Shown piece after piece: positions 45,184 through 57,299 of a DNA stretch of 64,000 nt. How positions within the stretch are numbered: position 1 is the stretch's first letter; each line of letters starts with the position of its first letter. The notes under the pieces are model-generated. The model made no database searches, was not told where the DNA came from, and was given only the letters and a program-made list of their open reading frames with translations. Source of the DNA: Isoetes taiwanensis. Its lineage: Eukaryota; Streptophyta; Lycopodiopsida; Isoetales; Isoetaceae. The DNA lies in assembly GCA_021234155.1 (NCBI GenBank), contig JAJEKV010000002.1, positions 15,475,428-15,539,427 of the forward strand, read 5' to 3'. The translations under genes and the position numbers were made by a program.

Positions 45184-46870
45184 TCAAGGACGTATTAAGC
45201 AAACAGCTTGCAGCAAAGGGACAAAGTGCAGACACCTCTGGACGAAATCTGTGCACCAGAATAGACAACGATGAGTGACTTGCCACCATAAAACAGAGAC
45301 TTTGGGATGGAGTAGTTTATCCCATACCCACTTCCATACTGCTTTCTGCCGATCTCTGGGAATGACCAAAGCCCACTTGGACGAAGGAGGCAAGACGTCA
45401 GTGTCAAGTAAGACCTTGTACATGGAATTCACCAACTTATCTGCTTTGACGTGCTCATGAACTACCCACAGCTGGAGGTCATCCACTTCTGTTACTGGGG
45501 GAAGAATTGAAGACACCTTCTGCCAAATAGCTCGATCCCACCTTAAAAGGAGGAACTTAGCTCTAAACTCCTCCCATGTCAGCAACTGCCTTTGATTATT
45601 ATACCAATCAGATATCACATGCACACCTGCTGCTCTCCATTGACGGTGCGTCAATGGATGGACTGAAGCAACCAGAGGACCACCATCCAATGGAATCCAC
45701 CAACAACTTGCAGTCATGCTAGTGTGCGCAAGATGGTGAAAATGAAAGCGAGATTATGCGGTCTCCCATGCAACTAGCAATCCTCTAAGAAATGGGGATG
45801 CATTAGGGTATGCCGTCGATGGATAGAACAGAGCCCAGGGGAAAAGTGGCCTAAGAGACCGAGACCCAAAAGAAATGCACGTTTGCAAAGGCCCGATAAA
45901 TAAGCGGGAACAGGGGACTCATCCACATTATTGAGAATTCTCCAAATGAACTTAGAGATCATCACCTTGCTCTCGCAAAAGAAAATTGATCATTCAAGGC
46001 CGCCAAAATGCTTTGGCAACATGCACTTTTCCCAATCGACTTTGACAAAGACACCCTCCTCTGTTTCCCCCGGATGAAGTTCGACGACAACCGACGCGAA
46101 GTTGTATCTTTGGTTGTGGAGCCAACATGAGCGAAGCCATATACACATGGGTTTGCTTAAAACCGACTTGGCCACAACAATTCGATCCCCGCCATGGAAA
46201 GCTTACGTGGACCGCCAAAAAGGTGCTTTTCCAAGCCCTTAATCTCGCCTCCCACGCATCTCTCGATGAGATATGAACACCCTGAGGGATACCGAAAGCA
46301 GCTTTGGTTGCTTTACCATGGGGAAGGATCTTCCATGGAAAGGTAGCTACACATGGTGGAACTGGAGAGTCCAATGCCCATAGTGCTGCACACTTCTGTC
46401 AACCCACAAAAATACCAGATGCTAGGGAAAAGGAATCCAACAAGGAAATGGCATTCTGCAAATTTTGCTCATCTGCCCTCAGAAAAAGGAAAGTATCATC
46501 CGCATATTGATTACAGATCTCCTGCGACCCATTGTTCATAGGAAGTCCATGCAAGATTCCCTCCCGCGGCGGCAAGAGAGAAGACAGGCAAGGACCTCAG
46601 ACCACAACTCGTAAATAACAATGGAGCTAAAGGGCAGCCACGGCGGATGCCACGACCCACCTGAAAGAATGCTGAGGGTTCCCCTTGGAAGAGTATAGAA
46701 GAGCGAGCAGAATAATGAAGCCTCGTAACATCAGCTGTAAATTGTGCACCAAAACCAAAGCGTAAGAGACATTTCTCTAAGAAGGCCCAGTCAACACTGT
46801 CATATGCTTTTGCAAAGTCCAAATTCAAATATACAATTTCACGGCCCCGAGCCCGATTAAATACCTTCAT
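45184..46870 (-). pseudogene. L1-type LINE: reverse transcriptase and C-terminal zinc domain
   Basis: Reading leftward: RT motif A (IVYLNLDFAKAYDSVDWAFL), the priming/B region (GIRRGCPLAPLLF), the catalytic box YADDTFLFLRADEQN in a shifted frame near 46500, RT thumb remnants, and a zf-RVT-like segment (AVWKWVWDKLLHPKVSVLWW) near 45330. Endonuclease and ORF1 are missing, so it is 5'-truncated. Stops and frameshifts break it into at least four pieces. The YADD box and order fit plant L1 elements. Confidence 0.85.
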
Positions 46871-47005
46871 AGGCGCAGACTACATTGTTTAATATGCATC
46901 GTCGCGGGCGTAAATCCCGATGTGTAGAGGATATGGAATCAGCAAGAATATCCCGAAGCTTTTGTGCATAAGCTTTGGCAAAATATGTTCTATGTATTTG
47001 TGCTC

Positions 47006-47747
47006 TGTGACACCGGGCGTAGTTCTCCTGGCAGGGATTGCTACGTCAGTCAACTCTTGTGAACTCCCATGGTAAGAGGTCCTCCGCCGACGGGCGTGAG
47101 GGGGCGAGATGCATATTGAGGTTCACCCACCACCCTTCTGAGGGCTTGGAATGTAAGCTGGGTCTGGGCAACATCTTTGCTAACGGGGCTTGTATATAGG
47201 TCGGTGAGCTTCCCATTGTCCCGGAGCTATGTTTATGATGATTTGGTATTTCGGCTATGTTCTTTGCTTACATTGCTCATGTGTTATATTCCTTTGCATT
47301 AGGTTGTCATTGCCTTAGTAATCGTGCTCACGTGGGATTTTCCGTCACGTGTTTGTGCTTATCCAAGATTTGTAGAGTATTTCCATGCATGCGGGACGGG
47401 GATCCCCACTTAGTCACGAGGACTAACCCCCGTGAGTGCTTATGTGCGATTGAATGAGCAAGGCATTGGTCAAGCTTAATCTTATTGGTTATGGCTCGTG
47501 GTTGAGCGAGAAGATTCTAGGGTTGAATTGCTAGAGTTGGATGTTATCTCTATCGAGAATGTTGATTTATTGGATGTTGACCTTACCTGATTATATTGAG
47601 TTTATAAACATTTGTTCGTTGAATTTGGAGTAAGTAAGTTCAATTGAAAGGAAGATTTAATTCTTCACCAGTATTATCAATCTAGAATTATAGAAGTTTG
47701 ACAAGATCCCGAGTTGCCAGGAGGGTCAACTCGGCAGGCTCGTCACA
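47006..47747. repeat. LTR without target duplication at the edge of block B
   Basis: TGTGACACC at the left and CTCGTCACA at the right form an LTR-like unit of 742 bases with a 6-base terminal inverted repeat. The flanking five bases differ (TGCTC and GCTAT), so no target duplication is present. Its right edge is exactly where similarity to copy A begins. It does not obviously match the other LTRs here. It may be the scar of recombination between two insertions. Confidence 0.65.
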
Positions 47748-48820
47748 GCTATTCTGGCAGAATGGTCTTCTCCAATAGAAATATGCTCTTCCACCCTCAT
47801 CCTTTCATTGTCTAGATCGCCAGATGCCCTTCTTAAAGATTTATTAATGCAAAATATATATGTGAAGCCGAAATGAAGCCTTTATCTAATCAAACCAATT
47901 CTCGAGTGATCCAGCACTGCTAATAGGCTTTCCAATGTCTAGCCACTACAAAGTATTCAATTTTGCAATAGTATAGACAATCTTAGCATGATCATTCCCA
48001 AATCTCGTGGAATGATCAGGAATAAATCCTGGTTATCTGCATGTTTTTTTTTTACTAAATTTACTTTGACACCCCTAGCTCTTCAGCCCTGAAAGAAAAC
48101 CTTCTCTCGAATGCAACAGAGAGCACTGTTTTGAGGAATTTTGTAGCTTATTTGTGAAGCTGACAGAATTTCCCGTTGCCACAAATTCGTTGGCGCTGCC
48201 ACAATCCGTGGGCCAGAATAAGAAATACAAAAGAATAATCCGCGGGTTAGAATAAAAAGAAACCAACAAAAGACATAGCAAAACAATGCAAATTTATCTA
48301 CAATACAAAATTCAAAAGGACTCGACTGCAAAATAATGGAAAAGGATGCTAGAATCAACAGAAAATCATGCCAAATATTCATGAGTTCCATTAGATACAG
48401 TTGTTTTGGGACAATAGCCTAATGCTCATTGTTCTTGAATATTCAACAACTGCAGGTGTAATTTCGGACAATATGCTCCAAGGCACAAGCACTGCCATTT
48501 GCTTTCACGATGCTCAAATATGTGACGTTGCTATGCTCTATGCCCTAGTACTGCATATTATCAAAACATTGCATAGTGCAGTTGTCTAGGTAAATTGACA
48601 AATTGGCCAAGGTTGGTGCAACCGTCTATAAATAATGATATTTGCAGATTTTTTGGGAACAACTCCTATCCTAGCAATTGATGCGACAGAAGAGCATGTA
48701 GATGCTTAGGAAATTGCGAGGGACTCGGGCAAGATGCTAATATTGAATTACTAGTGCATGACTAGGTATTCTGACCTATATTAGGGGAGGAAAAAACACA
48801 ATTCAGCACCAAAGTGGCAA

Positions 48821-50256
48821 ATGGAAGAATCGAGGCGCCTTCATCTTCTTATATTTCCATTTTTGCTGCCTAGCCACGTTAATGGGTTGCTTGAATTTGC
48901 CAGAAATTTGGCCTCTCAAGGATGCCGTATTACGTTCATCCAGCCACACGAGGATTTTCAAAGGCAGAACCCCAGCCTAGAGCATGGGCAGATCCAATTT
49001 GTGAGCCTCCCAAACACAATCAAATCAGATGTTTGTGCTACCGGATCTAAAGGAAACCAAGGCATAGCCAGTATCATGGATGCCATGCTGCTCATGCAAC
49101 TTCCCTTTGAAGAGCTGCTGCAGGAGCTCATTCAAACTGAAAATCCTGTTAATTATATCGTCTCAGATCTTATGGTAGTATGGATGGCGAACTCTGTTCA
49201 GAAATTTAAGCTTCCCAGTGCTCAATTTTGGGCCGGATCTGCTGCCAGTCTGCTATTTATGTCTAAAATCCCCGAAATTATGAAGCAAGTTCGCTTCCCC
49301 ATCACTGCAGGTATTTCTATAACTTTTCTCTTTCGTTTTGCGCCATTTTTTGAATTGGATTTATAAAATTTTGAATTGGGTTCTACATGTAAGATGATCT
49401 AAGACAGAATGAAGAGGCAATCAAGTGTGCAGAAGGATTTCTTCCCCTAAAATTAGAAGATATTCCTCTCACGTACCATGGAGATCCCCCCTTTCCGGGC
49501 TACTATGAGAAAATACACAGAGATACTATAGATGCTTTTCAAGCAGCAGATTGGATTCTAATAAACACGTTTGAAGAATTAGAAAAAGATGTGTTGATTT
49601 CGTTCCAAAAAGAGGCAAAAAACGTTCTTCCAATAGGACCAATTTTAGCAATACAAAAGACGCCATCAGATCGCGAAGAAGAGGCAAGCAGATGCATGGA
49701 ATGGTTAGAAAATCAAGCCGATAATTCGGTGCTATATGTTGCATTTGGAACAGTGGCAGATTTATCAGAGGATAAGATAAAGGGGCTTGCAACAGAGCTA
49801 GAATTGAGTGGACAACCATTTCTCTTTGCTTTGGGGCCAAATATAAACAAGTCGTTGCCCCAAAAGACTAGGCAAAAATTAATGGACAATGGATTAGTGG
49901 TTAACTGGGCTCCCCAACAAGAAGTTCTACACCATAGGGCTATAGGGGGTTTTTTGACACATTGCGGATGGAACTCTCTTCTCGAAGGCGTCGCCGCGGG
50001 TGTTCCCATGTTGGGGTGGCCTTGCTTGTTTGAGCAAAACTTGAACTGCAAATACATGGTGGATGAATGGGGTATTGGATTGAAGGTCGCTATGGGAAGC
50101 GAGGGCGAGTTCCAAGTTGGGAAAGTGAGAGATGCCATCAGGACCTTGCTTGTGGAAGAAGAAGGTAAGAAGATGAGACTGAGGGCCCAAGTATTGAAAG
50201 AAAATGCCACGCCTCGACCTTGTTTGGAGCATCTCCTTAAGGTCAAACAAATTTAA
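48821..50256 (+). CDS. UDP-glycosyltransferase (family 1, PSPG box), intact copy
   Basis: This cytosolic enzyme moves a sugar from a UDP donor to a small acceptor such as a flavonoid, terpenoid or hormone; the acceptor cannot be read from sequence. Exons 48821-49310 and 49394-50256 (GT-AG intron of 83 bases, phase 1) give 450 residues, normal for the family. The catalytic His19 (FLLPSHVNGLLEF) and the supporting Asp116 (YIVSDLM) are present. The 44-residue PSPG donor box runs from Trp335 (WAPQQEVLHHRAIGGF, THCGWNS, GVPMLGWPCLFEQ), ending in Gln, which usually goes with glucose transfer. The intron contains in-frame stops, so splicing is required. A TATAAATA motif lies about 190 bases upstream. 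It is the only functional member of the duplicated pair. Confidence 0.93.
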
Positions 50257-50723
50257 GTTGGATCAATGTGCCTCTTCCTTTTCTAAACTCAATAATACAT
50301 GTATGCATTGGGAACCTCTAGATGATATTATAAAAGAGCTATAAAAGAGAGAGAAAACTTGCACGTGGCATTAGTATACTATGTTTTCCTTCGCAATCTA
50401 TCACGAACATCAGAAGGAGTCATCCGCAGACTAATTTATCTGTATGTTTAATTCATTTTTTAAAATAAGCATCCTATTTTAAATTATAACTAGAAAAGTG
50501 TGTCCGGCGATGCCGGGCATCAGTCGTCATGGGCGCTTGTGAACTTACAGGTTGTGGAAGTGCATAAATGTATGATTCTAATAGAAGTGTGTTGGAAAAC
50601 TGGACATTCAAATGGAGAAATTAAGTAGGAACAAATAGAATGTTTGAACATGCTAGTTGGGGATGTTTTATAAAGAGTGTAAAGTGGAATCTCATAAACG
50701 TCATCCACAAAAATGTTATCACT

Positions 50724-50837
50724 CATTCTAAAAGTCAACATTCCCTATGCCATAATGCATCCACCTCCTTTTTGTAAAGGCATTCTAAAAGTCAACATTC
50801 CCTATGCCATAATGCATCCACCTCCTTTTTGTAAAGG
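50724..50837. repeat. 57-bp tandem repeat, two units (copy B)
   Basis: Same pair as at 37987-38100, starting at 50724 and 50781. Confidence 0.9.
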
Positions 50838-51522
50838 CCTAACGTTAGATATATATACATGTTGAAGCAGTATCCTAGTTCGTTTCTTGATCAATGTCGC
50901 AGTCAGTGTAAAAGTGCAAGATGAGGCAAAGTCATTGATCGAACCTGCCCATCAATCAATGAACTAGCTGGATCAAGTGTTATCATATCACAATATTATA
51001 CACTACCTTCTTATTGCATATCCCTATAAAGGTGAACCCCTTGCCGCAAGGAACGCTATGAAGCCGATTCCTATGACAACATTGAATTGTAAGAGCAAAA
51101 TGCAAGATAATATTGCATTTCGATGTCATGAAATCCAAAACCATTATGAGTTACAACTTGTGTTAGAAAAACAATGTGCAATTGTTGCAACCATTGCATT
51201 GTATATTTGCTTGGTTTTATGTTCAGCCTCTCCAATGTGTATTTATTTTCTATAAATCGGATTAAATATGTCTTTTATATGCATCCTATTCCTAATACCA
51301 TGTATAAATAGGCTTGTTGTGTATCTACTTGCTATTTGGTTCAAATATATATACTCTTATCTTTTCTTGTCACTCCATTATTAACTATTTAGCTTCGAAT
51401 TTTCAATATAAATAAAAAAGCCCAACACCATTATCCCAGCTCTCCCACATGCTATAACATGTGGTTCATCTTCTATAATAATATGCATTTAGCAAGTTCT
51501 CTTTATTCTACTTATAAAGAGT

Positions 51523-52739
51523 CGAACCCAATTGCATGTCCTAATGGCATAAAGTAAAGAGCAGAATTATACATTGCATCAACACAATGGGTTGTCAAAA
51601 CTGCCGCTTTCTAATAAATTGTTTTTGAGTCTTATTTAACATACTGAAATGTGGCAGGGAATATACCAGTGTGCAGAGCTCCAAGTGTACAACTGCAAAA
51701 TAGTCGCAATAGTGATATCCTTACAAATTAGGTTCCTGAATAAGTGCAAGCAAGATTCCACAGCATCGTATTATGAGCACTTAGTGACATGTTTGTTGCA
51801 AATAAAACATGTAAGATATCACGCAAGATATTGCTATGTTGGCATGATCCAAAACAAAGGGCTCCTTGATTTGTCGTGATAATAAGCTGCAGTTAGTCTA
51901 TATCCATGAAAAATGGGCACCCCTTGATACCTAGACAAATAAGCAAGGATTCAGCATCAAGTTTGGAGGCATTAAATTGCGACTAAATATAAGGTAAAAT
52001 TTCAAGAAGATAGCCAACCTGCTCTTTTGCATCACCTTTGACCCCTTGCGCAATTAGAATTATGTGCTCTTCCATTGAAACAACAGAGGAAATGCTAATG
52101 AGCATTCATGCACTTTTTTGAAGCCTGTAAAGAAATCATGTATAAAAGAAATCAATAGTTCATATATCGATGCCACTATTATATATGGTAATGCTACCCA
52201 AAAAAATGCGAAAGCACTTAGCACCTAAAGCACCTAGGTTGCCTTCATTCCAAAGGAAAACAAAAACCACCTCGGTTCCCGCGCGCGAAGCTTCCCCTCA
52301 ATTTCCTGTTTCATTCCTTTTGCAAATCCTTTAGCAGAGTTTCGAATTCCTCTTCCGGCGCACAATATAGATTGTTTATCCGGAACTAATCGCCGTGGAA
52401 TCAAGCAACATGGTAGAAGAAGCAAAGAAAATGAGGATTTTTTTGAGATGCACGGTTGTCAAAGGAGGGTCTGCCCCATATGAAATACAATTGGCTAGCA
52501 ACCCAAATCACAAAGGAACAATGGGAACCGCTTAAGGTGAAAGTTTTAATTCAAAGTCGGTTCCAGAATCAAGGTTGCCTTTGTTCAACCACATTTGAGG
52601 AGAAAATTGGAAAGCTTATTGAGTGTGTTTTACCCAGATGGTGTTTCTAATAATGAAGTAAGAAAACAATTGGCTCTTGCCTTTGCATGGGAAAATTGCC
52701 CCCAAGAAACCGCTTTGATCCCCGAAGGTCATCGATAAA
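51523..52739. other. No supported gene
   Basis: A plus-strand segment near 52440-52640 reads protein-like pieces (TVVKGGSAPYEIQLASNP, NHKGTMG) in shifting frames that I cannot assign. The rest is AT-rich without motifs. Confidence 0.4.
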
Positions 52740-53111
52740 TTGGGCTTCATATGGGGCACATGTGTTATGATGTACAAGAAATGCAAAAAAAAAAATGTTC
52801 AAAAAGCAAAAGCTGAAATTGAATCAAAGCCTGCTATTTCTGCCAAAGGTATTCCTAAGCCTACTCTTGATCAGACTAATTTGAAGCATAACCTGCAGTT
52901 AGTGACAGAAAACTTAGGGAAGCTTGAGAATAAAAAGGCAGAGATGGGAAAGAAAATGCAAGATATTGTTGTTAGTCTGGCTGCTGATGAGAAATCCAAT
53001 GATAAAATATTTAAAACCTTGTCTGAAAAAAGAAGCAGTATGGAAAGGCTAAAGTCTACTATTGCCGAGAAGAGAGCTATGGTTATTACAAAGGAAGTTT
53101 GTGAGTTTTGA
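52740..53111 (+). pseudogene. Coiled-coil ORF, unrecognised
   Basis: The 123-codon frame is rich in Lys, Glu and Ser with heptad-like spacing from about residue 55 (LQLVTENLGKLENKKAEMG, ADEKSNDKIFKTLSEKR). It may be part of a structural or LINE ORF1-like protein. It overlaps minus-strand LINE-like sequence at its right end, and only one of the two can be genuine there. Confidence 0.3.
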
Positions 53112-53504
53112 GAATACTGTAACACATCCTTTTTTTTTCTCTTCTTTCTTTTTTTGAATTCTTCTCTTGCTGCCATTAACCTTATTCCATTCATGGTGGG
53201 GTTTTGGAAATTCATAACCTTCCATATCCTTGGCTTGATTAAGTTGAGGATTGTTATCCCTCTTGGATCTTTCTACAGCATCCTGGTTCAAAGGTACAGA
53301 GAGTAACTGAATTTGATCTGTATTTGGTTCTCTGTTAACAACATGCTGAGAGCAATCACTGCTATTGCTATGCCTCGAGTTACATTTTTGGCAAAATTGT
53401 GGTAGTCCTACCCATCTTAGTTGCAGGATAGATTTATTTCCAAAGAAATCAAGAAAGGGAAGTTCAGTAGGAATGACCTTTGTGATATCAAGTTTGACAA
53501 ACAA
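53049..53504 (-). pseudogene. LINE ORF1 zinc-knuckle fragment
   Basis: From the right: FVKLDITKVIPTELPF, then LQLRWVGLPQFCQKC and SRHSNSSDC. This matches the pattern of the zinc knuckle behind DUF4283 in plant LINE ORF1 proteins (hydrophobic strand, LPxFC, CxxC, H, C). A Lys-rich tail follows. Upstream DUF4283 is not present. It abuts the third fragment of the glycosyltransferase block. Confidence 0.6.
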
Positions 53505-54068
53505 ATTTAAGTTGGATCAATGTGCCTCTTCCTTTTCTAAACTCAATAATATAAAGAGAAGAAACTTGAACATGGCATTAGGGTGAGATTCAACTACTGC
53601 ATTTAGAACTTAACTTTTAATTACAAGCAAATAAAGTTTTGACACGTCTGAAAATTAAGAGGCTTGACATATTCCACTTTGCCTGGTCTTTATGTGCATA
53701 TGCCAATGTGTCATTATTTTAACTATTTTTTAATTGTTAGTCAATAATCCCTGTACTTTAGAAATAAAAATATAACCACCTATCTTTTATCGCCACATGA
53801 GAGTAAAGGTTAACATCTTGTTCTTGATCTTCTTTTTTTTCAAAAGGACATGCATGAGCGTGGAATCTCATGCGCAAACACTCCATTTTAATATGGAGAC
53901 TTTTAGTGCCACGTCAATAAAAGACGCCCGCTCTAATGGAATCTCACCCTTAGTATACTATGTTTTCCTTCGCAATCTATCACGAACATCAGGAGGAGGA
54001 GTCCACAGACTAATTTATCAGTATGTTTAATTCATTTTTTATAATAAGCATCCTATTTTAAATTATGA
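53498..54068 (+). repeat. Third fragment of the glycosyltransferase block (3' flank only)
   Basis: The last codons and 3' flank of the glycosyltransferase (CAAATTTAAGTTGGATCAAT...) reappear here and match 50243 to about 50490, with a missing internal segment and a MITE inserted at 53581-53949. No enzyme domain is included. It shows that more than one copying event involved this locus. Confidence 0.85.
53581..53949. mobile_element. Tourist-like MITE (PIF/Harbinger type), 369 bp
   Basis: Ends GGGTGAGATTC and GAATCTCACCC are inverted repeats. Flanks are TTA on both sides (53578-53580 and 53950-53952). The uninterrupted sequence in copy B (GGCATTAGTATAC) confirms the insertion and the 3-bp TTA duplication characteristic of PIF/Harbinger elements. 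No coding capacity. Confidence 0.9.
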
Positions 54069-54080
54069 TTCTTAGGGTTA

Positions 54081-54361
54081 GATTCCACTAGTGGCAATGG
54101 CATTTAGGAGCAAAGCCTCAACTGGGCTTTCTTCTAAGATGGAAGATAGGGAAGGATTTCAATAAAGGCAATAGCAATTAGTCATGGAGTTAAGTTCAAA
54201 AAACCAAAATTGGTGACATCGGCTTCTATTTGGCAGAAATCTCGCCATGGCAGTTACATGATCTGGAAGTTACGGAGAGGTTCCCGACGGTTAATGGAGT
54301 GGAGATGCCATCACGGGATTGGGTTTGAGCTAATTGATGCACCAACTCCGCTAGTGGAATC
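54081..54361. mobile_element. Possible MITE with 14-bp inverted ends
   Basis: GATTCCACTAGTGG at 54081 and its near-perfect inverse CCGCTAGTGGAATC at 54348 enclose about 250 bases. No target duplication is clear. The short open frame inside has no known domain. Confidence 0.35.
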
Positions 54362-54793
54362 GCATGCCTTATTCTTGTTATATATACAAGAAATTTATCG
54401 CGGCGGCCTTTTCTTTGGTTCTTAACCGGTTCAACTGGAACCATTATAACGTTCCTAACATGTTCAATTAGATCCACTATAATGTCCAACAAACATTTCT
54501 TTGGAACTAACTTCTGGACTGTTTTTTTTTTTTTTGTTTAAACACGTTCTACTCATTATTAACGTCTTAATCCTTCTAACTTCACTCGTCTAGAGGTTAG
54601 GGTAGGTGATATTATTAACTTGGAAATGGTTATGGAAGGACTTACTTGGTAATTTGCTTGTTTTCAATGGTGTCTAGTACGTGTAGTCCATAATTACCTA
54701 GACAACAACACACAACATCAAACCCAAAGGTAAATATTAAATTTTCTAACTTTTATACGGCCAAGACCAATAATGCCCCTATATGTATTTTCA

Positions 54794-54927
54794 TAAGGCA
54801 AAAACTAACAATGCCCTCATGTTTCTCATTCTCACATTCTTTTTGCAAACGGGTTAATTGTAAGGCAAAAACCAACAATGCCCTCATGTTTTCCATTCTC
54901 ACATTCTTTTTGCAAACGGGTTAATTG
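54794..54927. repeat. 67-bp tandem repeat, two units
   Basis: TAAGGCAAAAAC.AACAATGCCCTCATG through GCAAACGGGTTAATTG occurs at 54794 and 54861 with few differences. Confidence 0.85.
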
Positions 54928-56840
54928 ATTCCACAAATGGTAAAAGGCAAGGTAGATCCACACATCCTTAATGTTTTTAGAAACGTTGACTTCCCAAGTT
55001 GAAAAAAAGGGTATGTATATGCACATATTTTTTTAATGTTGTTAGAAATGTCGACAACGCATACATTAACAGTGCTCATTGTCATTATTCATATCCTACA
55101 ACAAGATATGGGGGGTGTTGACATATCCATGTGAGGGCCCAGATAAAATATATTCGCATTTGTCAACCTTCATGTGACCTTTTCAGTTGTCAATTGGCTT
55201 GTAAAGTATACATGGGCTAAGGGAACTAGAAGATGAAAATCATGTTTTTAGTATTCCACAAGGAACATCAATATAGTATAATGCAAATCTAGAGCAAGAT
55301 ACATCTATGGGGGACCAGTAAATTGCAATTATTGGGAATTTACGAAGATGGAATGCCCAGGGGTTGCAATCTACTCGCACAGTCTACACAAATGTTCTAT
55401 AATGTCAAACAACACATCCATTTGGATATAATACTATAACATATTGCACCCAAATGAGCAGCTGAGATTTTATAGCAGATAAGGAGTTGAATGGACGATC
55501 AAGATTCCAATACGAAAATATAAAATGAAATACAACTAGTAATAAGTAGTAATAAGGTAAGCTTGGGGAATGGGTTCGGTTGAATTGGTTGCGTAGTTTA
55601 GTTGCGATGGGAAATTATTGTTGAATGAACATAAAGCTACATTATCATTTTTTTCGTTTTTGAAAGAACGAAAGAAAACTATGAGTTGGGATTTTTATCT
55701 ATGGTGTATTATGGTGATGCCAGGTGTCTTATCTCTACAATGTGGAATCGACAGGGACGCCCATTTTGCTGGACAGAACATGAGCTGGTAATTCTAGCCG
55801 GTAATTGGTAACTGTAGCTCCTCTATATCTTCTCTACCTAGTCAGATAGAACACTTCAATGAATCAGGGATCGATCTGAAGCCCTCTAACCGAATCTGAA
55901 GCCCTTTGCCAGATGAAAGAACATCAGATCTTTGCAGAATGCTAAGGAAGAACCACGGGCAGAAGGTAGCTTTAATGCTAGCAAATTCTTTGTTTCGCGG
56001 GAGAAGAGATTAAAGAAGCAGGGGAGCCGAATTCTTGACTCTTTGGAGTGCCTAATTATGTGAAAATTGGGAAATGCTCAAACAATAGCTCAATGTGCTA
56101 CTGTATGCCAGAAATGGACCTGCATGCTTATGATTTTCGTTCAAAATTGACAAAACAAGCTCATATTGAAGGGGGTTTCTTGTGTCTGGCACCCCCGCAC
56201 CTTCTACTTCAATAAACTTTGTAGCATCTCAAGAATGCCAAAAAACCATCTGATCTTCGCCTAAACCCTTTGATCTTCACAAAACTCCTGTGGTCTTTGC
56301 AAAATACTTATGATCTTCTAAAACTCCTGAGAAATGCAGATTGCAAGTTTGGGTCAGCTCTCACCATTGCCTATATGTTAGTCCCATGCCAATAAAATAG
56401 TGTATTTGCCACTTTGCAATATAGAATGACTTTAGTTGAAGATCTAAGTTACGCCAAAAACCGAAAAGTTGAACATGATATTTCAGAGCAGTGGGACTCC
56501 TAACCAGAGAAAGATCCGCAAGCAAGCTGCTCAAACAAGAAAGCTGCTCCTAGTAATCACAGCAAATACTCTCAAATTTTACCGTGAGAGGTATGCTTAT
56601 TGAAGCTTTTTCAAAGAAGAGGGTTTCTTTGCAACAACCGATTTGAAATTTAAATTGTTCATGGACTACAATCAATAAATACTCATCCGTGCATGGCCAA
56701 AATGGGAAAAAAAATATAAACCCTAAACTTACTCACCTCTTTTGAAGCAATCTTAGCCTTGTGCGAGAGCATCCGGCAATGATATGGATGGTATCGCCGG
56801 CTTGAATATGAAACAACATCAAACATCGTTTAACCCCGCT
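54928..56840. other. No supported gene
   Basis: AT-rich sequence without recognisable coding segments on either strand; 3' flank of the J-domain gene at its right end. Confidence 0.5.
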
Positions 56841-57299
56841 CTAAGACCCAATATGGCAAATATTCTGGGCCTTGAAAATGTTCTCGACTAGGCGTAGAAG
56901 CCGAGCCATAAAACCGGATTTGCCGTAAGAAGGGTGTAAACGGACCATTGCGCGGAAAACGGTAATAAAATTAGAGCTTCCATTGTAAACACCCCAAAGA
57001 ATTTGGGAAACGTAAACGGGGCTACATTCCCGGGCAACTTGAAAATCATAAACTTTTTTTCGTGGATCGAAAAAAGCACAAAGATAAGCTTCATTAATCT
57101 GCGAAAATAACAAAGTAGCAACCTCCATCCGCCCCCGACGGAAAACATCGGGATGAAACCGCAAAGCTAATCGACGGTGAAGAAGATCTAATTTCGCCAT
57201 ATCGGGCGAAGGGCCGACCTCGAGGGCCCGATAATGGGTAAGGTGGGCGCCGTTGGAGGATTTAGAAAACCTAATATCTTCTTCAATTCCGACGGCCAT
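56841..57299 (-). CDS. J-domain (DnaJ-type) co-chaperone, 152 aa
   Basis: A single-exon frame encodes a J-domain at residues about 21-85 (THYRALEVGPSP, LLHRRLALRFHPDV, SQINEAYLCAFFDPRKKVYDF). The HPD signature, at residues 49-51, stimulates the ATPase of Hsp70 partners. The C-terminal 65 residues (CSPVYVSQILWGVYNG, FMARLLRLVENIFKAQN) form a plant-type extension without Gly/Phe or zinc regions, so this is a type III (class C) J protein. The ATG at 57299 is the first Met before the domain. A TATATAA-rich stretch lies about 370 bases upstream (57668-57690). No clear transit peptide is visible. The frame is intact; the client is unknown. Confidence 0.8.
   Translation of the reverse strand: MAVGIEEDIRFSKSSNGAHLTHYRALEVGPSPDMAKLDLLHRRLALRFHPDVFRRGRMEVATLLFSQINEAYLCAFFDPRKKVYDFQVARECSPVYVSQILWGVYNGSSNFITVFRAMVRLHPSYGKSGFMARLLRLVENIFKAQNICHIGS

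Larger units (their letters stand above)
47748..51522 (+). repeat. Duplicated block, copy B
   Basis: Direct-orientation partner of 34435-38778 (3775 bases). It carries the intact glycosyltransferase. It lacks the PPR-containing segment of copy A and has a different 90-base segment (48474-48560) at that place. The right end stops at CTTATAAAGAGT, followed by unrelated sequence. Confidence 0.92.
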
